A stretch of 64,000 nucleotides of DNA from Stappia sp. ES.058 (GTDB taxonomy: Bacteria > Pseudomonadota > Alphaproteobacteria > Rhizobiales > Stappiaceae), in the NCBI RefSeq assembly GCF_900105595.1, contig NZ_LT629784.1, positions 1,860,001-1,924,000 of the forward strand, read 5' to 3'. The first letter of the stretch is position 1; each line of letters opens with the position of its first letter. The translations under genes were made by a program, and so were the position numbers. The notes beneath the pieces were generated by a model, which worked only from the letters and a program-made list of their open reading frames with translations, was not told the origin of the DNA and made no database searches. Shown in pieces: positions 45,657-55,352 of the stretch.

Positions 45657-46565
45657 ATGGAGGCTTTGTTCATCGGCCAAGCCTATATCGACATCACCTT
45701 TTTGACTGACACACTGCCCAGTGGCGACGAAAAAGCCCTTGCGCACGACTATGCCGTGAGCTTTGGAGGAAACGCCGTCACGGCCGGCTTCACCTGCGCC
45801 AAGCTCGGGATCTCCCCGGACATCATGTGCTCGCAGGCAAACGACTGGCTGGCGCACATGTTTCTCGACATGGCAGCGCGCTACGGCATTTCCATTCACG
45901 GCCGGAAGGTGAAGGAATCCTCTCTTTCCTTCATCATGCCGAAGGACGGAAAACGAGCGATCGTGCGCTGCCGCGACGACAACTATCTCCATCCCTTCCA
46001 GCAGCTGAGACTGGACGGATGCCGGGCGTTGCATCTCGACGGACACATGCCGGATGCCGCGCTTCATTACGCGCGCGCCTGCCGGGAGGCGGGAATTCTC
46101 ACGTCACTGGACGGCGGAGCGGTGCGCGAAAACACCGACGAGCTTCTCCACTTCATCGATGTGGCCATCGTCTCGGCGCGCTTTTGCGAACAGCTCGGCC
46201 TCGATATTGGCGAAACGCTTGATTACCTGCGCGGTCACGGGTGTCGCGTCGGCGGGGTGACCCTGGGTGACGACGGCATGCACTGGTTTGAAGACCAGGG
46301 TGCGAATGTCCACCATCCCGCTCTCAATGTACCCGCCTCGAAGATCGTGGACACGAACGGCGCCGGAGATGTTTTCCACGGGGCCTACATCTATTCCTAC
46401 CTCTCGGCGCCACAGGCCCCCTGGAGCGATCACTTTCGCTTCGCGCGCGGGGCATCGGCCCACGCAATCCAGCACCTGGGAAACGAAGCAAGCTTGCCGA
46501 CGCTGGAAAACGTGGGGACGGCAATGACGCTATGGCGGGAAAAACCGGTTCCCGACACAATTTGA
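45657..46565 (+). CDS. PfkB-family carbohydrate kinase
   Basis: Sugar or nucleoside kinase of the ribokinase/PfkB family. The 302 residues begin MEALFIGQAYIDITFLTDTL with the glycine-rich SFGGNAVTAGFTCAKLG of motif 1. The catalytic loop DTNGAGDVFHGAYIYS (motif 2, with Asp base) lies near residue 240. Mid-protein segments HLDGHMPDAALHYARA and SLDGGAVRENTDEL are typical. The substrate is not evident; no transport or catabolic genes are adjacent. It is divergent from the EAL gene across 150 bp. Confidence 0.9.
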   Translation: MEALFIGQAYIDITFLTDTLPSGDEKALAHDYAVSFGGNAVTAGFTCAKLGISPDIMCSQANDWLAHMFLDMAARYGISIHGRKVKESSLSFIMPKDGKRAIVRCRDDNYLHPFQQLRLDGCRALHLDGHMPDAALHYARACREAGILTSLDGGAVRENTDELLHFIDVAIVSARFCEQLGLDIGETLDYLRGHGCRVGGVTLGDDGMHWFEDQGANVHHPALNVPASKIVDTNGAGDVFHGAYIYSYLSAPQAPWSDHFRFARGASAHAIQHLGNEASLPTLENVGTAMTLWREKPVPDTI

Positions 46566-46684
46566 CCCGGATCCGAACGCCCAAAGTGTGACGGTGAGGG
46601 TTGTTCTCGCCCGGCGCTTGTCGCATCGTGACACTCCGCAGGCAGGGAGCGGACCATTCAAACACGCATTCTGGAGACGTCTTG

Positions 46685-47875
46685 ATGATCAACACCCTTT
46701 CACGTCCGGCTTTTGCGCTGGCGCTTGCCTGCCCGCTTTTGCTGGCGACGCCGGTCCTTGCATTCGATGCGACCGGAAGCGATGTCGCCGACCGTTTCCT
46801 TGAAATCGTGGAAGCCGGAAACGCCACCGTTTCGGGATATGACGGCGTGACGCAAAGCGGCGGAGACGTGACCATCAGCGGATTGCGCACCTCAATCGAG
46901 GAAGGCTCCGCGAAGTCGCGTCTCACGATCCGCGAGACGACGATTTCCGGAGGCCAACTGACGGACGAGGGAGGCCTCTCGGCTGCGACGCTGACGATGG
47001 GCGGCGTCAATATCAAAGACCTCGATGACGATGAAGATGTGACCGTCACCGCGGAGAACATCCTGATTTCAGACCCTGTTCTCGCCTCGCCGGCAAAGGT
47101 GAAAGCCTCCAACGGGGCAGAAGCCATCACGCCAACCTACTCGCGCGCCGAACTGACCAACATCATCATCGACGCGGCGGATGAAGGACGGGTGCCTGTT
47201 GGCCGCATCGTCGCCGTCATCGATGAAATGAACGGCAGTCTTCCGACGTCCGGTTCTCTCACTGTCGACGGCATCGAAATCGCCGCCGATTCGCTCGACG
47301 ACGAGGAACGCAAGGCCTTGTCGGACCTTGGCTACGAGAGTCTGACCCTGTCGTTCGAGATGAATGCGGACTGGAAGCCGGACACGGGAGAACTCGCAAT
47401 CGACCAGTTGACGCTTTCGGGCGAGAACGCGGGAACGATCACTGCCAACTTGCGGATCCAGGGGCTGACCCGCGAGGTTCTGGAGCAGCTTGATGCCGCC
47501 CAAAACAATCCCGAACAGGCCATGGGCCTGATGCAGGGCCTTCTCGTCGAAAGCGTTGCACTGCGCATCGAGAATGATTCGCTTGTTGACCGGGTTCTGG
47601 AAAACCAGGCAAAGCAAGCCGGTTCAACCCGGGACGTCTTTGTCGAACAGCTCACCGGCGCGCTTCCGTTCATGCTGTCGATGCTGAACAACCCGGAATT
47701 CCAGGCCAAGGTCGCCGGAGCGGCAACTGCCTTCCTGAAAGATCCGAAGTCGCTCTCCGCCTCGGCAATGCCGGGAACTCCGGTCCCGTTCGCCCAGATC
47801 CTCGGGACCGCGATGATGGCACCGCAAAGTCTGCCGGATATCCTCGGCGTGACAATCACCGCCAACCAAGACTGA
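46685..47875 (+). CDS. Exported protein of unknown function, shorter member of a tandem paralogous pair
   Basis: 396 residues starting MINTLSRPAFALALACPLLL, with a signal peptide cut near VLA-FD (about residue 26). The mature protein is rich in alternating strands with small repeated motifs (SGGDVTISGLRT, AENILISDPVL), low in Cys and acidic. Residues 217-394 align with residues 507-680 of the next gene; shared blocks are a strand-rich EMNADW/EMRLRW segment, LRIENDSLVDRV/LEIRDAKLVSAF and the end PGTPVPFAQILG/PKTPVPAMQILG. ATG 46685 has GGAG eight bases upstream. I recognise no family. Confidence 0.7.
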   Translation: MINTLSRPAFALALACPLLLATPVLAFDATGSDVADRFLEIVEAGNATVSGYDGVTQSGGDVTISGLRTSIEEGSAKSRLTIRETTISGGQLTDEGGLSAATLTMGGVNIKDLDDDEDVTVTAENILISDPVLASPAKVKASNGAEAITPTYSRAELTNIIIDAADEGRVPVGRIVAVIDEMNGSLPTSGSLTVDGIEIAADSLDDEERKALSDLGYESLTLSFEMNADWKPDTGELAIDQLTLSGENAGTITANLRIQGLTREVLEQLDAAQNNPEQAMGLMQGLLVESVALRIENDSLVDRVLENQAKQAGSTRDVFVEQLTGALPFMLSMLNNPEFQAKVAGAATAFLKDPKSLSASAMPGTPVPFAQILGTAMMAPQSLPDILGVTITANQD

Positions 47876-47883
47876 AACGGGAG

Positions 47884-47908
47884 ACGGGAGGGCAATGCCC
47901 TCCCGTTT
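47884..47908 (+). terminator. Hairpin between the tandem paralogous genes
   Basis: A 10-bp stem ACGGGAGGGC / GCCCTCCCGT with an AAT loop and a short TTTC tail, just after the first gene's stop and 35 bp before the second gene's start. The poor U-tract suggests partial termination or mRNA stabilisation. Confidence 0.6.
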
Positions 47909-47942
47909 CACATCTGCCCCCGATGAAAAACGGAATTCGAAA

Positions 47943-49988
47943 ATGACATCGCGCCTCGCCACTGCCGCCAGATACGGCGCTGCCGTCCTGACCTTCGTGC
48001 TGTGCACCCCCACCGCGACCGCTCTTGCCAATCCGGCGGTTGACGCGGTCGAAGACTTCTTCACATGGGCCCGCGCGACCGGAACGTCCGCGGCCGAATA
48101 CGAAAGCCTTACGGAAACGGGGCCGAACGACGCCATCCTGCGTGGCGCAAAACTTGTCTGGAAATTCGATTTCGAGATCTTCGATCAAAGGGTCGAGGCG
48201 GAGGTTTCGTTCGAGTCGCCCGAAACACGCTTTTTCGGAGCGAGCAGCGACGGGAACGGCGTCGCGTTCGAGAGGTTCGAGCAACCCGGCGTGCATGAAA
48301 TCCGCTTGACCGGAACGGTCACCGAGGACGGCAAGCCGCAATCGCTCGACCTGACCGTGCGCCAGTACGATTTGGTCGCGGAGAACATGTATCAGGCCTA
48401 TTGGAGCCTCGAGGAGGCCCCGGAGAGGCCCGCTTCCCGCTTCATTCCTGTGCTCCGCTCGGGATTGCAGAACCGGGCAGAGAGCATCTCGGTCCGCGCA
48501 ATCGAAGCGATCAGCCAGATGCCCGATGGTGCGCGCGGGACCGAACGCCAGGAGCGGATCTCCATGACCGGCCTTGCCAACGGTCGCTTGGAGGAATACC
48601 GGATCGGCCACGCCCTTTCCGAAAGCAAGGTCGTGATGGACAATGGCGAGATGTTTTCCCTGCGTCAGGAGACCGGAGAGAGCGTGACCACGGGGATCGA
48701 CGTCAAGCCGATGCTCAGGATTGTCGGGATTTCCCTTCCTGATCGGGCCGCCGGAACAAGCGTGATCGAAAGTTCGCAAGTCAACGACATCAAGTACAAT
48801 TCCCCCTTCTTCAATGCTGCAATCCAAAAGATCTCGGCAGAGGGCGCCGAGATCGCTGCAGATGCCGTGCCCTTCGATCTCTTCCCCTTCCTGGACACGG
48901 TGATCCTCGGGACCTTCGAAAAGACATATGGCCCGGATGAATTGATCGAGCTTGGACGAAAAGCCGTGACATCCCTGGAAGGCGTATCAATAGACCGCAT
49001 GGCCGCCGAAGGCCTGGCGATTACCTCCGATGAAGGCAATGCGTCTCTGGACAATGTTTCGATCAATGATGCGTCCTATGGCGGCTTTGGCGATTTCTCG
49101 ATGTCCGGGCTGTCGGTTCGCGCGGCGCAGGACATCACATCTGTTGACCTTGAACGGTTCCGCATATCGGACTTCGACCTGCCTCCCCTCGCCTCCTACG
49201 TTGATTTCGGCGTTGCATCGCAAGACCGGGAGCCGTCGCTGACGGAAATTCTCGCGGTCGTGCCGATGCTTGGGCAACTCGAGGTCGAAGCGCTCAAGGT
49301 GGCTTCGGATGCGCTGCCGGGTGGTCTCTCACTGGACCGTTTTCGCATCTCCATGCGCGATTTCATCGCACCGATCCCGACCGATATCGAAGTCCGGACA
49401 GAAGGGCTGAAAATGCCGGTGGCGCTGGTCGAAGAGGAGGAAGCGCGCAAACTCTTCGAAAGTCTTGGCCTTTCCTCCCTCCGTTACAACGACGAAATGC
49501 GCTTGCGCTGGGATGCGGATGACAAGACGCTCACCCTGGATCCGATGCGCGTCGAGATCGACGGCGGCGGATCGCTCGACCTGTCGGCAGAAGTCGGCGG
49601 CATTCCCCGCACCGTGTTTGAAAACCCCGGCAGGGCGCAAATGGCCCTTGCCACGGCGACGATCAATCATGCCCGACTTGAAATCCGCGACGCAAAGCTG
49701 GTCTCGGCATTCATCGCCGGACAGGCAAAAGCCGCCGACCTGTCGCCGGAAACTCTCGCCCTTGCATTGGCCGATCAGGGCGCAAGCGCGCTTGGTCCCT
49801 TGCGCGACACGCCATTCGGACAGAGCCTGCACGGCGCGATGAAAGCGTTCCTCGTGGCACCGGATCACCTGATCCTGACCGTCGAGCCCAAGACCCCGGT
49901 TCCCGCCATGCAGATCCTGGGACTGGTCGTGACCACCCCATCGATGCTGCCCGGGCTGCTGAACGCAGCCGTCGCGGCCAATCCGTAA
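47943..49988 (+). CDS. Exported protein of unknown function, longer member of a tandem paralogous pair
   Basis: 681 residues starting MTSRLATAARYGAAVLTFVL, with a signal peptide cut near ALA-NP (about residue 30). The body is dominated by predicted beta strands and contains repeated motifs of the type VSINDASYGGFGDFSMSGLS and LERFRISDFDLPPL, suggesting a long beta-helical or AsmA-like structure. Residues 507-680 are homologous to residues 217-394 of the preceding protein, including the C-terminal PMLG/TPVPAMQILGLVV and final AAN. No Cys in the mature part apart from the leader. Likely periplasmic or outer-membrane associated; function unknown. Confidence 0.7.
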   Translation: MTSRLATAARYGAAVLTFVLCTPTATALANPAVDAVEDFFTWARATGTSAAEYESLTETGPNDAILRGAKLVWKFDFEIFDQRVEAEVSFESPETRFFGASSDGNGVAFERFEQPGVHEIRLTGTVTEDGKPQSLDLTVRQYDLVAENMYQAYWSLEEAPERPASRFIPVLRSGLQNRAESISVRAIEAISQMPDGARGTERQERISMTGLANGRLEEYRIGHALSESKVVMDNGEMFSLRQETGESVTTGIDVKPMLRIVGISLPDRAAGTSVIESSQVNDIKYNSPFFNAAIQKISAEGAEIAADAVPFDLFPFLDTVILGTFEKTYGPDELIELGRKAVTSLEGVSIDRMAAEGLAITSDEGNASLDNVSINDASYGGFGDFSMSGLSVRAAQDITSVDLERFRISDFDLPPLASYVDFGVASQDREPSLTEILAVVPMLGQLEVEALKVASDALPGGLSLDRFRISMRDFIAPIPTDIEVRTEGLKMPVALVEEEEARKLFESLGLSSLRYNDEMRLRWDADDKTLTLDPMRVEIDGGGSLDLSAEVGGIPRTVFENPGRAQMALATATINHARLEIRDAKLVSAFIAGQAKAADLSPETLALALADQGASALGPLRDTPFGQSLHGAMKAFLVAPDHLILTVEPKTPVPAMQILGLVVTTPSMLPGLLNAAVAANP

Positions 49989-50033
49989 CACTTGTCCCGT
50001 CACGCGGGAGACACAGCGATTGTGCATGAAGAT

Positions 50034-50069
50034 GAAAAGGGCCGGTCAGAGTTCTGACCGGCCCTTTTC
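50034..50069. terminator. Intrinsic bidirectional terminator
   Basis: GAAAAGGGCCGGTCAGA pairs with TCTGACCGGCCCTTTTC, a 16-17 bp perfect stem with a tiny loop; A and T runs at the base give U-tracts in both directions. It lies between the convergent exported-protein gene and the MsbA-like exporter. Confidence 0.88.
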
Positions 50070-50117
50070 ATTGGTTTTGCCTTCGCTTGTCGCGCCCAGC
50101 GCGAAACTGCCGAACGC

Positions 50118-51947
50118 CTATTCGCTGTCTGCGGAGAGTGGTTCATCGGCCGGCGCGTGATCGCTGTCGGCGAACTGTAAGTCACACAGGCGCTTGTAGA
50201 GACCGCCCCTGGAAAGCAACGTGGCATGCGTCCCCGCTTCCAGCACCCGCCCCTTGTCCATGACGACGATCTTCGATGCCTCCCTCACCGTCGCGAGCCG
50301 ATGTGCAATGACGATTGTGGTCCGCCCTTTCATCAGCCGTGACAATGCGGTTTGGATCTTGGCCTCGGATTCGGAATCAAGCGCCGATGTCGCCTCATCC
50401 AGGAGCAGCAACGGCGCATCGCGCAGGATCGCGCGTGCAATCGCCACGCGTTGACGCTGCCCGCCGGAAAGCCGGCTGCCCCCCTCGCCAACGCGCGTCT
50501 CATAACCGGCCTCGAGATCGTCAATAAAGCTGGCGGCATTGGCCTCGCGCGCGGCCTGCCGGATCTCGCCATCGCTGGCGCCCGGTCGTCCGATGGCGAT
50601 ATTCTCGCGAACTGAAAGATCGAACAGGAACGTGTCCTGGGAAACGAGCGCGATCTGCGACCTCAGCGCGGAAACCGACGCACCTTTCAGATCCTGGCCG
50701 TCTATCGTTATCCGCCCCGACGTGGGATCGTAGAAACGCTCGAGCAGCGCGAACACGGTGGACTTGCCGGCTCCCGACGGCCCGACAAGCGCGGTGACCT
50801 CACCCGACCGGGCCTCGAAGTCCAGCCCGTTGAGTGCCGGAGCCTCGCCATAACGGAAGTCGACGTTTTCAAAGCACACGCGTCCGCCGGAAATGTCCAG
50901 CGTATCTCCGCCGCCCTCCTCGTTCATGGCCGGGACCCGGTCGAGGATCTCGTACATCAGGCGCACCCCGACGATATGGCCGGAAAGATTGACGTTAAGC
51001 CGGGCAAGGCGACGCGCCGGGTCATAGGCAAGCAAAAGCGCAGTAATAAAGGCAAAGAAAGCGCCCGGATCGCTCTCCAGTTCGATCACAGCATAGCCAC
51101 CGTAAAGAATGACCAGCGCGATGGCGATACCGCCGAGCGTTTCCATCACGGGCGACGTACGCGCTGACAGGCGCGTCATCTTGTTGGCCTGTTTCTCGAC
51201 GTCGGCAACGGCGGCGTCCATCTCCTTGCGCAAACGCTCCTCGACGGAGAACGCCTTGACCACGCGAATGCCGGAAATCGCCTGCTGGGCAACCGACAGG
51301 ATCCGCGTAATAGATACGAACTGCGATTTCGCCACCCGGCGCACCCGGCGCACCAGTCCGGCGATCAGCAGGATCGCGGGCGGCATGATGACCAACGCAA
51401 TCAGGCTCATCAGCGGATCTTGCGCGATCATGACGCCCACCAACGCGATCACCGTGAGCAAATCGCGTCCCAGCGCGGTCACGACGAGATCAAGCGCAGC
51501 GCGTGCGGCCGATGCATTGTGGGAAAGCCGTGTGCCGAGATCGCCAATGCCTGAATTCTCGAAAAACCCGAGGTCCTGGCGGGTAATCGAGCGAAACAGC
51601 CGCGACTGCGTCGATGCAACGATTGCATTCCCGATCTGACCGAGAATGACGAGCTGGCCGTATGCGGCGGCACCCTTGACGGTGAAGATCACCAGCACGA
51701 AGCCGGCGATCACCCAGACCATCCTCCCATCGCGCTCCAGGAACACCTGATTGATCATGTCTTTCATGATCCAGGCGCTCGCCGCAGTGCAGGCGGCAAC
51801 AATACCCATCATCACAAAGGCAAGGGCGTAGCGCCCGGCAAAGGCGCGCGCATTCTCCGCCAGCAGCCGGCGCAACAGGAAGAGTGCACCGTCCGCGTCG
51901 GAAAACAGCAATGTGTCGAGCCGTTTCAGCACTTGAGATCCGATCAC
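50118..51947 (-). CDS. MsbA-like ABC exporter (fused permease-ATPase)
   Basis: A 609-residue half-transporter. Residues 1-330 hold six membrane spans (for example ALAFVMMGIVAACTAASAWI and LLTVIALVGVMIAQDPL) with the coupling-helix segment FFENSGIGDLGTRLSH. The ATPase has Walker A VGPSGAGKSTVFAL, Q-loop LVSQDTFLFD, signature RLSGGQRQRVAIARAILRD, Walker B LLLLDEATSALDSESE and switch His in VIAHRLATVREA. It belongs to the lipid A/multidrug exporter group; the substrate is a lipid or lipopolysaccharide precursor by family. It follows aspS on the same strand. Confidence 0.9.
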   Translation of the reverse strand: MIGSQVLKRLDTLLFSDADGALFLLRRLLAENARAFAGRYALAFVMMGIVAACTAASAWIMKDMINQVFLERDGRMVWVIAGFVLVIFTVKGAAAYGQLVILGQIGNAIVASTQSRLFRSITRQDLGFFENSGIGDLGTRLSHNASAARAALDLVVTALGRDLLTVIALVGVMIAQDPLMSLIALVIMPPAILLIAGLVRRVRRVAKSQFVSITRILSVAQQAISGIRVVKAFSVEERLRKEMDAAVADVEKQANKMTRLSARTSPVMETLGGIAIALVILYGGYAVIELESDPGAFFAFITALLLAYDPARRLARLNVNLSGHIVGVRLMYEILDRVPAMNEEGGGDTLDISGGRVCFENVDFRYGEAPALNGLDFEARSGEVTALVGPSGAGKSTVFALLERFYDPTSGRITIDGQDLKGASVSALRSQIALVSQDTFLFDLSVRENIAIGRPGASDGEIRQAAREANAASFIDDLEAGYETRVGEGGSRLSGGQRQRVAIARAILRDAPLLLLDEATSALDSESEAKIQTALSRLMKGRTTIVIAHRLATVREASKIVVMDKGRVLEAGTHATLLSRGGLYKRLCDLQFADSDHAPADEPLSADSE

Positions 51948-51991
51948 TGCTGCCCGGGCATCCCGCGCACCACCATGATGCGCCGGACGGG

Positions 51992-53776
51992 TTACTCGCT
52001 TTCCGGCAGGTTGAGACGGATATGGAGATCGCGCAACTGCCGCGGGAAGACGTCGGAAGGCGCGCCCATCAACAGGTCCTGCGCCTGCTGGTTCATCGGG
52101 AACAGCGTGACCTCACGCAGGTTCTTGGCGCCAACCAAAAGCATGACGATACGGTCGATGCCCGCTGCCATGCCACCGTGCGGGGGCGCACCATACTGGA
52201 ACGCCCGGTACATGCCGCCGAAACGCTCTTCGAGGATTGTCTCGTCGTAGCCGGCGATCTCGAAGGCCCGCTTCATGATCTCCGGCTTGTGATTGCGGAT
52301 GGCACCCGACGCGATCTCGAAGCCGTTGCAGACGATGTCGTACTGCCAGGCGTTGAGCTCCAGCGGGTCGGTGGTCTCCAGCCCCTCGAGACCGCCCTGC
52401 GGCATCGAGAACGGGTTGTGCGAGAAATCGACCTTCTTTTCGTCCTCGTCCCATTCGTACATCGGGAAATCGACAATCCAGGCAAGCGCGAAGCGGTCGC
52501 GATCGACGAGATCGAGATCCTCTCCCGCCTTCGAGCGCGCCTTGCCGGCGAAGTCGGCGAACTTCTTGGGATCGCCGGCGACGAAGAACGCGGCATCGCC
52601 GGCCTCCAGACCAAGCTGCAAGCGAACCGCCTCGGTGCGCTCCGGGCCGATGTTCTTGGCCAGCGGGCCGGCACCGGCGATCTGGCCATCTTCCTCGCGC
52701 CAGAAGATGTAACCGAGGCCCGGCTGCCCTTCACCCTGCGCCCAGGAATTCATCCGGTCGCAGAATGCACGGCTGCCACCGGTTTTCGCAGGAATCGCCC
52801 ACACGGCATTCTTGTCGTCTTCCAGCATCCGCGCGAAAATCTTGAACCCCGATCCCGCGAAATGCGGGCTGACATCCTGCATCTCGATCGGGTTGCGCAG
52901 ATCCGGCTTGTCGTTGCCGTATTTGCGGATTGCCTCGGCATAGGGGATGCGCGGAAAGACCTCGGTGACAGGCTGACCGTCGGCAAACTCCTCGAAAACG
53001 CCGCGAACCACCGGCTCCATCGCCGCGAAAACGTCATCCTGTTCGACAAAGCTCATCTCGACATCAAGCTGATAGAACTCGCCGGGCAGACGATCGGCAC
53101 GTGGATCCTCATCGCGAAAACACGGCGCGATCTGGAAATAGCGATCGAAGCCGGAAACCATCAGAAGTTGCTTGAACTGCTGAGGTGCCTGCGGCAGGGC
53201 GTAGAACTTGCCCGGATGAATGCGCGAGGGCACCAGAAAGTCGCGTGCGCCTTCCGGTGAGGAGGCCGTCAGAATCGGTGTCTGGAACTCCGCGAAGCCC
53301 TCGCCTTCCATCCGCCGGCGCATCGAAGCAATGATCTTAGAGCGCGTCATGATGTTGGCGTGCAGCGTTTCCCGGCGCAGATCGAGAAACCGGTACGTCA
53401 GGCGAATGTCTTCGGGATACTCAGGCTCCGCGAAGACCGGCAGCGGCAGTTCGCGCGCCGCACCCAGAATTTCCAGGTCGCGGATGAAGATCTCGATCGC
53501 GCCGGTCGGCAGGCCTTCGTTGGTCGTCTCCTCGGAGCGCCGCTTCACCTCACCGTCGATGCGGATGCACCATTCCGCCCGCACCGTTTCCGCAAGCTTG
53601 AACGCATCGGAATCGGGATCGACGACGCATTGAGTGATGCCGAAGTGGTCGCGCAGATCGAGGAACAACAGGCCGCCATGATCGCGCACACGGTGGACCC
53701 AACCCGACAGGCGTGCGCCCTCACCGACATTGGCTTCGCGGAGTTCCCCGCACGTGTGGCTGCGATAGCGATGCAT
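51992..53776 (-). CDS. aspS: Aspartyl-tRNA synthetase
   Basis: Class II synthetase charging tRNA-Asp (in alphaproteobacteria often also tRNA-Asn). The 594 residues start [20 protein letters not shown], with the OB-fold anticodon domain ([20 protein letters not shown]). The catalytic domain shows motif 2 [20 protein letters not shown] and motif 3 [19 protein letters not shown]; the bacterial GAD insertion domain lies between. The Met at 53776 has GAGGA upstream and is the family start; the frame is open upstream across the divergent promoter region without similarity. Confidence 0.97.
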   Translation of the reverse strand: MHRYRSHTCGELREANVGEGARLSGWVHRVRDHGGLLFLDLRDHFGITQCVVDPDSDAFKLAETVRAEWCIRIDGEVKRRSEETTNEGLPTGAIEIFIRDLEILGAARELPLPVFAEPEYPEDIRLTYRFLDLRRETLHANIMTRSKIIASMRRRMEGEGFAEFQTPILTASSPEGARDFLVPSRIHPGKFYALPQAPQQFKQLLMVSGFDRYFQIAPCFRDEDPRADRLPGEFYQLDVEMSFVEQDDVFAAMEPVVRGVFEEFADGQPVTEVFPRIPYAEAIRKYGNDKPDLRNPIEMQDVSPHFAGSGFKIFARMLEDDKNAVWAIPAKTGGSRAFCDRMNSWAQGEGQPGLGYIFWREEDGQIAGAGPLAKNIGPERTEAVRLQLGLEAGDAAFFVAGDPKKFADFAGKARSKAGEDLDLVDRDRFALAWIVDFPMYEWDEDEKKVDFSHNPFSMPQGGLEGLETTDPLELNAWQYDIVCNGFEIASGAIRNHKPEIMKRAFEIAGYDETILEERFGGMYRAFQYGAPPHGGMAAGIDRIVMLLVGAKNLREVTLFPMNQQAQDLLMGAPSDVFPRQLRDLHIRLNLPESE

Positions 53777-54062
53777 TTCGTCCTCAATGGCCCGGCTTTT
53801 TGATGGAATCGGTTGCCCCGCCCCTTGATAGGTCGAGGTGCCCTGACGCGCCGTGCACAAGCCACGCCAGCACGACAAAGTCAAGGTGCGTGCCCGGTTC
53901 GGCGGGCAACGCCAAAGGCGCGAAAGACATTTCCCCGGCACGGATTTCGCCGGACACGCAGATGCCGGCGGGATCCGCAAACGAGGCAATTGCGTCTTCG
54001 GCGAATTCGCGGCGGTTTCGTGGCGACAAGTGCGCAAGCTTGAGATATACGTCGCGGTCGCC

Positions 54063-55286
54063 ATGCATATTGTAACCAAGACCTCAGAACTCGCCGACAT
54101 CTGTCAGCGTCTCGCGCAACACGACTTCGTCACGGTCGACACGGAATTTCTCCGTGAAACGACGTTTTGGCCGAAGCTCTGCGTCATTCAACTGGCAAGT
54201 CCGGACGAGGCGGTGATCGTCGATGCTCTCTCCGATGAGCTTGATCTTTCACCCTTTTTCGACCTGATGCGCAATGAAAAGGTCGTTAAAGTCTTTCACG
54301 CCGCCCGCCAGGACATCGAGATCGTCTACCACCTGGGCGGCTTCATCCCCCATCCGGTTTTCGATACCCAGGTCGCCGCGATGGTCTGCGGATTCGGCGA
54401 TTCGATTTCCTACGACCAGCTCGTTCACCGGGTCACAGCGGTGCGGATCGACAAGTCGTCGCGCTTCACCGACTGGGCTCGACGTCCCCTGAGCGACAAG
54501 CAGCTCGACTATGCGCTCGCCGACGTGACCCATCTGCGCGACGTCTACCTGTTCCTCAAGGCGAACCTTGCCGAACAGGGACGAACCCACTGGGTCGGTG
54601 ACGAGATGGAGATCCTTACCTCCGAGAGCACCTATCGCAGCGAACCGGAGAACGCCTGGAAACGGCTGAAGCTTCGGGTGCGCAAGCCGATCGAATTCGC
54701 GGTGCTGCAAGAGGTTGCCGCCTGGCGCGAACGGGAGGCCCACACCCGCGACGTGCCCCGCAACCGGGTCATAAAGGACGACGCGATCTACGAGATCGCC
54801 GCTCAACAGCCTGTGAACACCCAGGCACTCGCGGCGCTGCGCACCATCCCGCGCGGCTTTGAGCGCTCACGCACCGCCGAGGAGATCCTGGGCGCGGTCA
54901 AGCGCGCGCTCGCCATCCCCAAGGACGACCTGCCGCAGGTTCCCAAAGGTCGCATGGCACCGGATGGATCGGCCGCCGCCGTCGACCTCCTGAAAGTCCT
55001 CTTGAAGCTCGTCAGTGAGGCGCAGGGTGTTGCCGCCAAGGTGATTGCAACCGTCGAGGATCTGGAAAAGATCGCCGCCAGCGACGATGCCGACGTCGCC
55101 GCCATGAAAGGCTGGCGACGGGAACTCTTCGGAGAAGCGGCATTGAAGTTGAAGCGTGGCGAAGTGGCCCTCGCCTTCAACGGCAAGCGGATTGTCGCCG
55201 TCGATCAGGCGGAACCGGTGCAGATGGAAAAGCCGAAGTCGACGCGCAAGCGGCGCTCGCGACAAAAGGCAGAGGTTACAGACTGA
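54063..55286 (+). CDS. rnd: Ribonuclease D
   Basis: 3'-5' exoribonuclease for tRNA and small RNA maturation. The 407 residues start [20 protein letters not shown]. DEDDy exonuclease motifs are present: [11 protein letters not shown] (Asp, Glu), [20 protein letters not shown] (Asp) and [14 protein letters not shown] (Asp, with the Tyr-type third motif). An HRDC domain (about residues 210-290, [20 protein letters not shown]) follows and a basic tail ([10 protein letters not shown]) ends the protein. The 286-bp gap to the divergent aspS should contain both promoters. Confidence 0.95.
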   Translation: MHIVTKTSELADICQRLAQHDFVTVDTEFLRETTFWPKLCVIQLASPDEAVIVDALSDELDLSPFFDLMRNEKVVKVFHAARQDIEIVYHLGGFIPHPVFDTQVAAMVCGFGDSISYDQLVHRVTAVRIDKSSRFTDWARRPLSDKQLDYALADVTHLRDVYLFLKANLAEQGRTHWVGDEMEILTSESTYRSEPENAWKRLKLRVRKPIEFAVLQEVAAWREREAHTRDVPRNRVIKDDAIYEIAAQQPVNTQALAALRTIPRGFERSRTAEEILGAVKRALAIPKDDLPQVPKGRMAPDGSAAAVDLLKVLLKLVSEAQGVAAKVIATVEDLEKIAASDDADVAAMKGWRRELFGEAALKLKRGEVALAFNGKRIVAVDQAEPVQMEKPKSTRKRRSRQKAEVTD

Positions 55287-55352
55287 GGGCATCGCTGCGA
55301 CAGGCCTGCCACAGCGGCCCTGCGGCGCCCCGACACCTAGCCGGGAAGGACA

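Noticed and set aside
53777..54062. Open frames extending aspS and rnd upstream across each other
   Set aside because: Both lack similarity to their families there, and the region must contain the divergent promoters.
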